A DNA stretch of 64,000 nucleotides from Bradyrhizobium algeriense (GTDB lineage Bacteria; Pseudomonadota; Alphaproteobacteria; Rhizobiales; Xanthobacteraceae). The notes beneath the pieces were generated by a model, which saw only the letters and a program-made list of their open reading frames with translations, was not told the origin of the DNA and made no database searches. Below, in pieces: positions 1 to 7,740 of this stretch. The DNA lies in contig NZ_JAZHRV010000001.1 of the NCBI RefSeq assembly GCF_036924595.1, positions 2,604,001-2,668,000 of the forward strand, read 5' to 3'. A program made the translations under genes and the position numbers. The number at the start of each line of letters is the position of its first letter. The first letter of the stretch is position 1.

Positions 1-130
1 CCACCTCGTCGTCGCGGACGGGCGCAAGATCGAACCGCGTAATCATGTCCTGGAAGGAGGCACGAAACCAGGGAAGGGAATCCGCCAGCGTGCCGTCGAA
101 GTCGAAAATGGCGAGGCGGTAACGCGTCAT
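1..130 (-). CDS. HAD-family phosphatase (N-terminal part only)
   Basis: The first 43 residues of a haloacid dehalogenase-superfamily hydrolase; the gene runs off the left edge of the window. Motif I, DFDGTLADS, is at residues 10-18, so Asp10 is the expected nucleophile and Asp12 the general acid/base of a phosphoaspartate phosphatase. The start lies 21 bases after the stop of the SDR gene on the same strand, so the two are probably co-transcribed. The substrate cannot be told from this fragment; the cap domain and motifs II-IV lie outside. Confidence 0.85.
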   Translation of the reverse strand, partial: MTRYRLAIFDFDGTLADSLPWFRASFQDMITRFDLAPVRDDEV

Positions 131-151
131 GAGAAAAGGACCATCAGCGTG

Positions 152-1018
152 TCACGTGTCATCGCCGCCGAAATAGGCGGGCTTGCCCGTGGTCCAGGTT
201 TCGCCCCAGAGCTGGCCGCCGCCGTCGACCGTCAGCGTCTCACCGGTCACGAATTTCGCGGATGGTCCGGCGAGGAAGACGCTGGCCTCGGCGACGTCCC
301 ATGGCGAGCCGACGCGCATCATCGGGTTCGAGCGCGGGTAGGCGGCGCGGGCTTCCGGCGAGTAGACGTTCCAGCCTTCGGTTTCGATCGCGCCGGGCGC
401 CACGCAATTGACCCGGATGTTCAAGGGCGCCCATTCGACCGCGACGGCGCGCGAGAGCCCGATCACGCCGCTTCGCGCGGCGATGGTGTGCGCGATGCCG
501 TACAGGCCGTGCGTCGTCACGACCACGATGTTGACGATACTGCCGGGATGCTTGTGGTCGCGCCAGCGCTGCGCGGCGGCCTGCATCGTGCACCAGGTGC
601 CGTTCAGATTGGTGTTGATGACCGCGTTCCAGCCCTTCACGGAAAAATCGATTGCGGCTTGCGGAAATTGTCCGCCGGCGCTGTTGATGAGGCCGTCGAC
701 GCGGCCTTGCGCGGCCCAGATCGTGTCGAACAGGGTGCTGACCGCATCGGGCTCCCTGATGTCGGCGACGTGCGCGGATGCCTTGAGGCCGCGGCCGGCC
801 AATTGGGCCACGAGCGCTTCGAGCTTGGCCCCATCGCGCCCGACCACGGCGACATGCGCGCCCAGCCGTGCGAACAGCCAGGCGATTGCCCGCCCGATGC
901 CGCCGGCGCCGCCCGTTACGACGACGACCTGATCCTTCAGCGCATCGGTCGCGAATGTGGTCGGATGAGCCGCAAGCTCCTCATCGGTGAGGCCGAGCGG
1001 AGACGGTTGATCGGTCAT
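152..1018 (-). CDS. SDR-family oxidoreductase lacking the usual Tyr/Lys catalytic pair
   Basis: A 288-residue Rossmann-fold protein. The nucleotide-binding motif TGGAGGIG is at residues 35-42, an NSAGG segment follows, and the C-terminal part has the NCVAPGAIETEG and VTGETLTVDGGG signatures of the family. Where classical SDRs carry YxxxK this one reads TIAAR, so both Tyr and Lys appear replaced (Thr and Arg). 2,4-dienoyl-CoA reductases, a related branch, also lack the classical Tyr but keep the Lys. The length and the extra 25-residue N-terminus fit that acyl-CoA reductase-like branch, but the substrate is unproven. It probably forms an operon with the HAD gene downstream. Confidence 0.85.
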   Translation of the reverse strand: MTDQPSPLGLTDEELAAHPTTFATDALKDQVVVVTGGAGGIGRAIAWLFARLGAHVAVVGRDGAKLEALVAQLAGRGLKASAHVADIREPDAVSTLFDTIWAAQGRVDGLINSAGGQFPQAAIDFSVKGWNAVINTNLNGTWCTMQAAAQRWRDHKHPGSIVNIVVVTTHGLYGIAHTIAARSGVIGLSRAVAVEWAPLNIRVNCVAPGAIETEGWNVYSPEARAAYPRSNPMMRVGSPWDVAEASVFLAGPSAKFVTGETLTVDGGGQLWGETWTTGKPAYFGGDDT

Positions 1019-1096
1019 GAACGGCGCGGACCCTTGTTATATGCGGCATCAGCCGTACATTAGCCGCGCAACAATAACCATGCAAAACGAGTTTCG

Positions 1097-1801
1097 ATGC
1101 CCGATCTCTCTGCCTTCCCGATCACCAAACGCTGGCCCGCCAAACATCCCGACCGCCTTCAGCTCTACTCGCTGCCGACACCGAACGGCGTCAAGGTCTC
1201 GATCATGCTGGAAGAGATCGGATTGCCCTACGAGGTGCATCTGGTCGACTTCAACAAGGACGACCAGAAGACGTCGGAATTCCTGTCGCTGAACCCGAAC
1301 GGCAAGATCCCGGCGATCCTCGATCCGGACGGGCCCGGCGGCAAGCCGCTGCCGCTGTTCGAGTCCGGGGCGATCCTGCAATACCTTGCGGAAAAGACCG
1401 GCAAGCTCCTGCCAGCCGATCCGGCGCGGCGATACCAGACCATCCAGTGGCTGCACTTTCAGATGGGCGGGATCGGACCGATGTTCGGGCAGGTCGGCTT
1501 CTTCCACAAATTCGCCGGCAAGGAATTTGCCGACAAGCGGCCGCTCGAGCGTTACGTCGCCGAGTCGAAGCGCCTGCTGGACATGATGGAGACGCGGCTT
1601 GCCGGACGGCAATGGATCATGGACGACGAATATTCCATCGCCGACATCTCCATGCTCGGCTGGGTCCGCAACCTGATCGGCTTCTACGGTGCGCGCGATC
1701 TCGTCGCATTCGATACGCTGAAGCAGGTGCCGACATGGCTGGAACGCGGGCTCGCCCGGCCGGCGGTGCAGCGCGGGCTCGACATACCGAAGCGGCCCTA
1801 A
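1097..1801 (+). CDS. Glutathione S-transferase family protein (YfcG/YghU-like)
   Basis: A 234-residue cytosolic GST. The N-terminal thioredoxin-like domain (about residues 18-105) has the active-site stretch LPTPNGVKVS, and the ESGAILQYLAEK motif binds the glutamyl end of glutathione. The all-helical C-terminal domain (about 115-225) includes the SIADISMLGW N-capping motif. The Thr-Pro-Asn arrangement resembles YfcG/YghU-type enzymes, which act as disulfide-bond reductases more than as classical transferases. The stop codon overlaps the convergent dsbB stop by four bases. The natural substrate cannot be inferred. Confidence 0.9.
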   Translation: MPDLSAFPITKRWPAKHPDRLQLYSLPTPNGVKVSIMLEEIGLPYEVHLVDFNKDDQKTSEFLSLNPNGKIPAILDPDGPGGKPLPLFESGAILQYLAEKTGKLLPADPARRYQTIQWLHFQMGGIGPMFGQVGFFHKFAGKEFADKRPLERYVAESKRLLDMMETRLAGRQWIMDDEYSIADISMLGWVRNLIGFYGARDLVAFDTLKQVPTWLERGLARPAVQRGLDIPKRP

Positions 1802-2355
1802 GCGGCGCGCTTGAGCAGCTCATAAACAAGAGGATTGTCGGCGCAGGCGCTGAAGCCGCATTCGAGCAGTGTCGTCACCACGTTGGCTGCTGTCAGCGTG
1901 ATCACGAGCCACACCGCGATTTGCGCGAAGGCGCCGCCGGTGGCCGGCAGCACGGCTTTGTCTTCTTCGAACTGGCGGTCGAACAGCAGGATCACGGCAA
2001 GCAGGACGATGGCGGCAATGAAGCCGAGCAGCGCCCAAGTATAATAGTGATAGCCGAGCAACGCGGAACCATAGCCCGCGTCGCCGGGCATGATGTGCAG
2101 CAGCACCTGCCGGGTCGACGCAACCGCGCCTGCGACCGCCGCCAGCAGCGACATCGCATAATGGCTGGGGCGGGGACCGAAGCGGATATTGAGGATCGGT
2201 CCGACGGCCAGCGCGGCGAACAGGATGCGCTGCAGCAGGCAGAGTGGGCAGGGCAATTCACGAAGGATGAATTGCGCCGCATAGGCCGCCGCCAGCACCA
2301 GCGCCACCGCGTAGAGGCTGAGTGCATTCAGCGTGATGGCGCGCGTCTGGGTCAT
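1798..2355 (-). CDS. dsbB: DsbB-type disulfide bond formation protein, five-helix variant
   Basis: A 185-residue inner-membrane protein that should reoxidise a periplasmic thiol oxidase and pass electrons to quinone. After the first helix it has the redox motif CPLC (Cys36, Cys39). The second cysteine pair is Cys166 and Cys171 (ECGFSAC) near the C-terminus, after what reads as a fifth helix (about 142-165), rather than in the second periplasmic loop as in the four-helix E. coli enzyme. If the N-terminus is cytoplasmic, five helices place both pairs in the periplasm. The gene follows a 52-residue membrane-protein gene by seven bases, so they are probably one transcript. Confidence 0.87.
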   Translation of the reverse strand: MTQTRAITLNALSLYAVALVLAAAYAAQFILRELPCPLCLLQRILFAALAVGPILNIRFGPRPSHYAMSLLAAVAGAVASTRQVLLHIMPGDAGYGSALLGYHYYTWALLGFIAAIVLLAVILLFDRQFEEDKAVLPATGGAFAQIAVWLVITLTAANVVTTLLECGFSACADNPLVYELLKRAA

Positions 2356-2362
2356 GCGTATC

Positions 2363-2521
2363 TCAGAACGACAGTTTCAGCGTATCGGTCGCGTGGTGCA
2401 GATAGGTGGCGACGCACGCGATCAGGACAGCCCCAAACAGGCCGAGCGCCAGTGGACGCTGACCGCGCCAGGCGACCAGCATCACGATGGCCGTGGCCAG
2501 AAACAAAAGGGTGAATTCCAT
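2363..2521 (-). CDS. Small membrane protein upstream of dsbB (DUF5993-like)
   Basis: A 52-residue ORF starting at ATG 2521 and ending with TGA at 2363. It has two hydrophobic stretches (about residues 3-18 and 24-41) with a short basic turn WRGQRP between them, so it should be a two-helix inner-membrane protein. It lies immediately upstream of the DsbB variant on the same strand with a seven-base gap. From memory, small proteins assigned to DUF5993 sit beside disulfide bond formation genes; I could not check the match. It has one cysteine, inside the second helix. A role as a partner or stabiliser of DsbB is inference from position only. Confidence 0.7.
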   Translation of the reverse strand: MEFTLLFLATAIVMLVAWRGQRPLALGLFGAVLIACVATYLHHATDTLKLSF

Positions 2522-2635
2522 CGGCTGGTCCTAACTTCGCGAGTGGTATGCGAGTCTATGATAGATTCGCCGTTCCGCTTTGTATAAAAAACGGTCCGAC
2601 AGGACCAGTAACGCTATTTCCGGAATGCAACGAAA

Positions 2636-3007
2636 ATGCCCATTACCATCTACGGCATCAAGAAATGTGACACCATGAAGAAGGCGCGCGCCTGGCTTGA
2701 CGATCACGGCGTGGCCTACGATTTCCACGACTACAAGCTTGCGGGCATCGCCAAGGACAAGCTCAAGCAATGGTCCGACGAAATCGGCTGGGAAACGCTG
2801 CTCAACCGCGCAGGCACGACGTTCAAGAAGCTGCCGGATGGCGACAAGGAAGGCCTGAACGAGCGCAAGGCGCTGGCGCTGATGCTGGAGCAGCCCTCGA
2901 TGATCAAGCGCCCGGTGCTCGATCTCGGCGGCAAATTGCTGGTCGGGTTCAAGCCGGATGTCTACGGCAAGGAAGTGGCACCGAAGTCGCGCGCACGTAA
3001 GGCCTGA
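2636..3007 (+). CDS. ArsC/Spx-family reductase-like protein (YffB type)
   Basis: A 123-residue protein of the ArsC/Spx thioredoxin-fold family. The N-terminus ITIYGIKKCDTMKKA has a single active-site-like cysteine (Cys11), and the C-terminal half keeps the KRPVLDLGGK segment with the cis-Pro-like Arg-Pro of the family. It lacks the extra cysteines of true arsenate reductases, so glutathione-dependent reductase (YffB-like) is a safer label than arsenate reductase. It is divergent from the dsbB pair, with about 115 bases between starts. Confidence 0.85.
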   Translation: MPITIYGIKKCDTMKKARAWLDDHGVAYDFHDYKLAGIAKDKLKQWSDEIGWETLLNRAGTTFKKLPDGDKEGLNERKALALMLEQPSMIKRPVLDLGGKLLVGFKPDVYGKEVAPKSRARKA

Positions 3008-3034
3008 TCGAACTCGACAGGCTCGCCGGGACGG

Positions 3035-3637
3035 CTATTCGAATTCCAGCACGTCGCCGGACGGAATGCGGCCGGGTGCGCGATGGAAGAGATCGCGGTC
3101 GATGATGGTGCGAAGCTTCGGCACCGGAAGCTGGTCGTTTCCGCGCATCAGGTTCTTGATCTCGAAGCCGCCATCCTCGCTGATGGTCTTCAGCGATGCG
3201 ATGATGTGGGTGACGCTGCCGCCATCGGAGAACGGCAACAACAGCCGCTCGTAGGCGACGATTCGTCCGTAGATGTCATCGATATTGGCGATGGTGTAGG
3301 CGGGGAGGCGGCGCGCGATGCATTCATGATAGACCGGCATCACGATCGGAGCGAGCCTTGCGCCGAGATACTCGTTGAGATAGCGGCCCTTGCCGGTATT
3401 CCCATAAGCGCTCGACATCCGTGTGCCGTCGCTCTGGATGGTCAGGCGCGGCGGCTGTGTGCTGGTATCGACGGTGTACAATACCAGGTCAGGAAGTTCG
3501 TCCTCGATCCGCGTCGGCTGGTATTCCGGCATGCGCGGTATCGACTGGTCGCGGGCGTATAGCCGCAGCCAGGTGTTCAGCAGGTCGCGCTGCTTGATGG
3601 ATTTGACGACCGACGGTCCGGCGCTTTGAAATTCCAA
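3035..3637 (-). CDS. PAS-domain protein of the alphaproteobacterial PAS_5 type
   Basis: A 200-residue single-domain protein with no output domain, signal peptide or membrane helix. The mid part (YTVDTSTQPPRLTIQSDGTRM, then NEYLGARLAPIVMPVYHECIARRLPAY) follows the PAS-like pattern of the PAS_5 family, many copies of which occur in Bradyrhizobium-type genomes. Ligand and partner are unknown. It faces the ABC transporter genes convergently/divergently with a 373-base gap and shows no operon partner. Confidence 0.75.
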   Translation of the reverse strand: MEFQSAGPSVVKSIKQRDLLNTWLRLYARDQSIPRMPEYQPTRIEDELPDLVLYTVDTSTQPPRLTIQSDGTRMSSAYGNTGKGRYLNEYLGARLAPIVMPVYHECIARRLPAYTIANIDDIYGRIVAYERLLLPFSDGGSVTHIIASLKTISEDGGFEIKNLMRGNDQLPVPKLRTIIDRDLFHRAPGRIPSGDVLEFE

Positions 3638-3720
3638 GGCGGCAATTCCTGGCTATCTAAATCGCGTCATGATGCGCCGGAGGCAGAAATATTGTGTGAA
3701 AGGGCTTGATTGCAGCAAAA

Positions 3721-3734
3721 CACCGTTAACGGTG
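3721..3734. promoter_or_regulatory. Perfect 14-bp palindrome upstream of the ABC transporter genes
   Basis: CACCGTTAACGGTG is a perfect inverted repeat in the 373-base gap between the PAS gene and the first ATPase gene. A related imperfect copy, ACCGTTGACGGC, lies at 3874-3885. The pair looks like a regulator binding site for the transporter promoter. The rest of the gap (3638-4010) has no ORF I would support. Confidence 0.4.
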
Positions 3735-4010
3735 GCTTGCCGGAGCGAAGATCGCGTTTGAGCGCGGACGACGAGCCGGCCGGGCCGGGCGGTCGGCGCA
3801 ATTCGACCTATGGCGCATCCGGAACCGGCACGCGCGTTTTCCCCGCGGCAGCTTTCCACCTTGCCTAACCCATACCGTTGACGGCATATTCCGGCCCGGA
3901 GGCGGCGGGCTCGGGACGGTTTCCAGGACGTCCCGCAGAGCCTGCCCGAACAGGGAAAAATTGGCCGCGCGCGAGCAAACTCGCGGAGACGGCTGACGGG
4001 GGAGTTTTGT

Positions 4011-4766
4011 TTGGCTGATGAGTTCATTCTCGAAACCCACGGATTGACCAAGGAATTCGCGGGTTTCTTCGCCGTTCGCGACGTTGCTCTGAAAGTGCGT
4101 CGCGGTAGTATTCATGCGTTGATCGGGCCGAACGGCGCTGGCAAGACGACCTGCTTCAACCTTCTGACCAAGTTCTTGCGGCCGTCGGCCGGCCAGATCC
4201 TCTACAAGGGGCAGGACATCACCGCGATGGCGCCGGCCGATGTGGCCCGCCTCGGGCTGGTGCGTTCGTTCCAGATTTCAGCTGTGTTTCCACACCTGAC
4301 GGCGCTGGAGAACGTCCGCGTCGCCCTGCAGCGCCAGCACGGCTCTTCGTTCGATTTCTGGCGCTCCAAAAGCGTGCTCGACCGCTTCAACGGCCGTGCG
4401 CATGAGCTTCTCAATGATGTGGGCCTGAGCGAATTTGCCAACACGCCGGCGGTCGAGATGCCCTACGGTCGCAAGCGCGCGCTCGAAATTGCGACGACGC
4501 TGGCGCTCGACCCGGAGATGATGCTTCTCGACGAGCCGATGGCCGGCATGGGTCATGAAGACATCGACAAGATCGCAGCGCTGATCAAGCGCATCTCGGC
4601 CAAATACACCATCCTGATGGTCGAACATAATCTCTCGGTGGTCGCCAACCTGTCCGACATCATTACGGTGCTGACGCGCGGGCAGGTGCTGGCCGAAGGC
4701 AATTATTCTGAACTGTCCAAGGACGAACGCGTCAAGGAAGCCTACCTGGGGGCCGGTCATGCCTGA
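4011..4766 (+). CDS. Liv-type ABC transporter ATPase (LivG-like)
   Basis: A 251-residue ATPase that powers import through the LivH/LivM-like permeases encoded downstream. The Walker A motif GPNGAGKTT is at residues 39-47, Walker B is MMLLDEPMAGM with the LivG-typical continuation, and the switch histidine is in VEHNLS. The signature is degenerate (MPYGRKR instead of LSGGQ), as is common in the LivG half. The start is TTG at 4011, chosen because GGGGGAG lies just upstream and no in-frame ATG fits; the next ATG is out of frame. It overlaps the second ATPase gene by eight bases, which suggests coupled translation. Confidence 0.92.
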   Translation: MADEFILETHGLTKEFAGFFAVRDVALKVRRGSIHALIGPNGAGKTTCFNLLTKFLRPSAGQILYKGQDITAMAPADVARLGLVRSFQISAVFPHLTALENVRVALQRQHGSSFDFWRSKSVLDRFNGRAHELLNDVGLSEFANTPAVEMPYGRKRALEIATTLALDPEMMLLDEPMAGMGHEDIDKIAALIKRISAKYTILMVEHNLSVVANLSDIITVLTRGQVLAEGNYSELSKDERVKEAYLGAGHA

Positions 4767-5502
4767 GTTGAAAATGGCCGAAGCCGCCGCCAAACCGGCG
4801 GGCGCGGAAATTCTTTCCGTCTCCGACCTGCAGGCCTGGTACGGCGAATCCCACATCCTTCACGGCATCAACTTCAATGTGAAGGCCGGCGAGGTGGTCA
4901 CGCTGCTCGGCCGCAACGGCGCCGGCAAGACCACGACGCTGAAGTCGGTGATGGGAATTATCGGCAAGCGTACAGGTTCGATCCGTTTCAACGGTCAGGA
5001 CATCACGCGTGCCCCGTCCGACAGGATCGCACGCCAGGGCATCGCGTTCTGTCCCGAGGAGCGGGGCATTTTCGCCAGCCTCGACGTGCGCGAAAACCTG
5101 CTGCTGCCGCCGATCGTGCGCGGTGGCGGCCTGTCGCTCGACCAGATCTTCGAATTGTTTCCGAACCTGAAGGAGCGCCTCAACAGCCAGGGCACCAAGC
5201 TTTCGGGCGGCGAGCAGCAGATGCTCGCGATCGCGCGAATCCTGCGCACCGGGGCGCGCTTCCTGATGCTGGACGAGCCGACCGAGGGTCTCGCGCCCGT
5301 CATCATCCAGCAGATCGGCCACACCATCGCGCGGCTGAAGTCGGAAGGCTTCACCATCCTGCTGGTGGAGCAGAATTTCCGCTTCGCCTCGACGGTGGCC
5401 GACCGCTACTACATCGTCGAGCACGGCAAGGTCATCGACGGTTTTGCGAATTCGGAGCTGTCGGCCAACATGGACAAGCTCCACACCTATCTCGGCGTTT
5501 AA
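4759..5502 (+). CDS. Liv-type ABC transporter ATPase (LivF-like)
   Basis: A 247-residue ATPase, the second of the pair. It has Walker A GRNGAGKTT near residue 51, a full signature LSGGEQQM, Walker B FLMLDEPTEGLAP and the switch VEQN. The EGLAP continuation is typical of LivF. It is expected to form a heterodimer with the preceding LivG-like subunit under two permeases. The binding-protein gene follows after 39 bases, so all five transporter genes (4011-8709) probably form one operon. Confidence 0.92.
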   Translation: MPELKMAEAAAKPAGAEILSVSDLQAWYGESHILHGINFNVKAGEVVTLLGRNGAGKTTTLKSVMGIIGKRTGSIRFNGQDITRAPSDRIARQGIAFCPEERGIFASLDVRENLLLPPIVRGGGLSLDQIFELFPNLKERLNSQGTKLSGGEQQMLAIARILRTGARFLMLDEPTEGLAPVIIQQIGHTIARLKSEGFTILLVEQNFRFASTVADRYYIVEHGKVIDGFANSELSANMDKLHTYLGV

Positions 5503-5541
5503 TCAGTACTACCCGCTGCACTCTGGATTTATGGAGATACT

Positions 5542-6762
5542 ATGAAACATCGCATTTCATCTCTCTTCCTCGGAACCGCGCTCGCACTTGCCGCAGGCGG
5601 TGGCGCCATGGCGCAGGACAAGACCGTCAAGATCGGCGTGCTTACCGACAATTCCGGACTTTACTCCGACCTCGGCGGCGCAGGCTCCACGCTTGCCGCC
5701 CAGATGGCGGTCGAGGATTCCGGACTGGCGGGCAAGGGCTGGAAAATCGACATCGTCTCCGCCGACCACCAGAACAAGCCCGACATCGGCACCACCATCG
5801 CGCGCCAATGGATCGACGTCGAGAAGGTCGATATTTTCGTGGACGTGTTGAACTCCGGCGTTGCGCTGGCGGTCAACAATCTGGTGAAGGAAAAGAACTC
5901 CCTCATGATCAATACCGGCGCGGCGACGTCGGACCTCACCAATGCCCAGTGCTCGCCGAACACAATTCACTGGGTCTACGACACCTACATGCTCGCCAAC
6001 AGCACCGGACAGGCGCTGGTGAAAGCCGGCGGCGACACCTGGTACTTCCTGACCGCGGATTACGCGTTCGGCCACGCGCTGGAACGCGACACTGCCGCAG
6101 TCGTGGTCAAGTCGGGCGGCAAGGTTATCGGCACCGTCAGGCATCCCCTGAATTCGTCGGATTTCTCCTCGTTCCTGCTGCAGGCACAGGCTTCCAAGGC
6201 CAAGATCGTCGGCATGGCGAACGCCGGCGGTGACACCACCAACACCATCAAGCAGGCCGCGGAGTTCGGCATCGTCGCGGGCGGCCAGAAGCTCGCGGGA
6301 TTGCTGCTGTTCATCAATGACGTTCACTCGCTCGGCCTCAAGGTGGCGCAGGGCCTGAACTTCACGGAAACCTTCTACTGGGATTTGAACGACGGCACCC
6401 GTGCGTTTTCCAAGCGCTTCTCCGAGCGCATGAAGAACAAGGCGATGCCGTCCATGGTGCAGGCTGGCGTGTATTCTGGCCTGATCCACTATTTCAAGAC
6501 GATCGATGCGATGGGTGGCAATCCGCATGACGGCGCCAAGGTGGTGGCGAAAATGAAAGAGGCGCCGACCGACGACCCGCTGTTCGGGAAGGGCACGATC
6601 CGCGCCGACGGCCGCAAGCTTCATCCGGCCTACCTGTTCGAGGTCAAGAAGCCTTCCGAATCCAAGGGACCGTGGGACTATTACAAGCTGGTCGGAACGA
6701 CCCCGGCAGACCAGGCCTTCCGGCCGCTTTCGGAAAGCGTTTGTCCGCTGGTAAAGAAGTAA
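5542..6762 (+). CDS. Periplasmic substrate-binding protein of the Liv-type ABC importer
   Basis: A 406-residue periplasmic binding protein with a signal peptide of about 24 residues ending AMA-Q. It has the type I fold typical of LivJ/LivK (VKIGVLTDNSGLYSDLGG at the N-terminus). GGAG lies before the ATG. The family binds branched-chain amino acids but also aromatic acids, amides and other small ligands, so the ligand is open. A close paralogue is encoded at 23065-24303. The gene sits between the ATPase and permease genes and is followed by a strong hairpin that may set it apart in expression level. Confidence 0.92.
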   Translation: MKHRISSLFLGTALALAAGGGAMAQDKTVKIGVLTDNSGLYSDLGGAGSTLAAQMAVEDSGLAGKGWKIDIVSADHQNKPDIGTTIARQWIDVEKVDIFVDVLNSGVALAVNNLVKEKNSLMINTGAATSDLTNAQCSPNTIHWVYDTYMLANSTGQALVKAGGDTWYFLTADYAFGHALERDTAAVVVKSGGKVIGTVRHPLNSSDFSSFLLQAQASKAKIVGMANAGGDTTNTIKQAAEFGIVAGGQKLAGLLLFINDVHSLGLKVAQGLNFTETFYWDLNDGTRAFSKRFSERMKNKAMPSMVQAGVYSGLIHYFKTIDAMGGNPHDGAKVVAKMKEAPTDDPLFGKGTIRADGRKLHPAYLFEVKKPSESKGPWDYYKLVGTTPADQAFRPLSESVCPLVKK

Positions 6763-6769
6763 CAACGAC

Positions 6770-6796
6770 AGCCCGCCGGCGCCGTGCCGGCGGGCT
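6770..6796 (+). terminator. GC-rich hairpin after the binding-protein gene
   Basis: An 11-bp perfect stem, AGCCCGCCGGC with its complement, around a five-base loop, eight bases after the stop codon. Only a weak pyrimidine run (TCCTCTC) follows. In binding-protein operons such a hairpin often stabilises the upstream mRNA and partly terminates, giving more binding protein than permease; that role is inferred. Confidence 0.65.
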
Positions 6797-6851
6797 TCCT
6801 CTCGCGTCCCTGCGCGATTCCGCGTCTTAAACGAGATTGAGTGCGAAACCG

Positions 6852-7739
6852 ATGCAAGCTCTATACGCCCAGCTTTTGGTGGGATTGATCAACGGATCGT
6901 TCTACGCGCTGCTCAGTCTCGGGCTCGCCGTGATCTTCGGCATGCTCAACATCATCAATTTCGCCCATGGCGCGCTCTACATGATGGGCGCGTTCTGCGC
7001 ATATTTCCTCCTGCATCTGACCGGCATCGGATATTGGTGGGCGCTGTTGATCGCTCCCATCGTGGTCGGCATCTTCGGCATGATCCTGGAGCGGACCATG
7101 CTGCAATGGCTGGCCGGCCTCGACCACCTCTATGGCCTGTTGCTGACCTTCGGCATCGCGCTGATCGTGCAGGGCGTGTTCCAGAACTATTTCGGCTCAT
7201 CCGGGCTGCCCTACGCGATTCCCGATTACCCGCAGATCGGCGAATGGCGCGGTCTGCAGGGCGGCATGAATCTCGGCTTCATGTTCCTGCCGGTCTATCG
7301 TGGCTGGGTGGTCATTTTCTCGCTCGTCGTCTGCATCGCTACCTGGTACCTGATCGAAAAGACGCGGCTTGGCGCCAATCTGCGCGCTGCGACCGAAAAT
7401 CCGACCCTGGTGCGGGCGTTCGGCATCAACGTGCCCAGGATGATCACGCTGACCTACGGGCTCGGCGTCGGCCTGGCCGCGCTCGCCGGCGTGCTGTCGG
7501 CGCCGATCAACCAGGTGCGGCCGCTGATGGGCGCCGACCTGATCATCGTCGTGTTCGCGGTGGTGGTGATCGGCGGCATGGGATCGATCATGGGATCGAT
7601 CATCACCGGATTTGCACTCGGCGTGATCGAAGGATTGACCAAGTATTTTTATCCCGAGGCTTCCAACACCGTGGTGTTCGTCCTGATGGTGCTGGTGTTG
7701 CTGGTGAAGCCTGCGGGACTGACCGGACGGGCGGCCTGA
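6852..7739 (+). CDS. Liv-type ABC permease (LivH-like)
   Basis: A 295-residue inner-membrane permease starting MQALYAQLLVGLINGSFYAL, the usual LivH N-terminus; an in-frame TTG 15 bases earlier is less likely. About eight hydrophobic segments are visible, with the FGMLNIINFAHGALYMMGA stretch and the cytoplasmic EAA-like loop RAATENPTLVRAFGINV that docks on the ATPase. The LivM-like gene follows one base after its stop. Together they form the channel of the importer. Confidence 0.92.
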   Translation: MQALYAQLLVGLINGSFYALLSLGLAVIFGMLNIINFAHGALYMMGAFCAYFLLHLTGIGYWWALLIAPIVVGIFGMILERTMLQWLAGLDHLYGLLLTFGIALIVQGVFQNYFGSSGLPYAIPDYPQIGEWRGLQGGMNLGFMFLPVYRGWVVIFSLVVCIATWYLIEKTRLGANLRAATENPTLVRAFGINVPRMITLTYGLGVGLAALAGVLSAPINQVRPLMGADLIIVVFAVVVIGGMGSIMGSIITGFALGVIEGLTKYFYPEASNTVVFVLMVLVLLVKPAGLTGRAA

Positions 7740-7740
7740 C

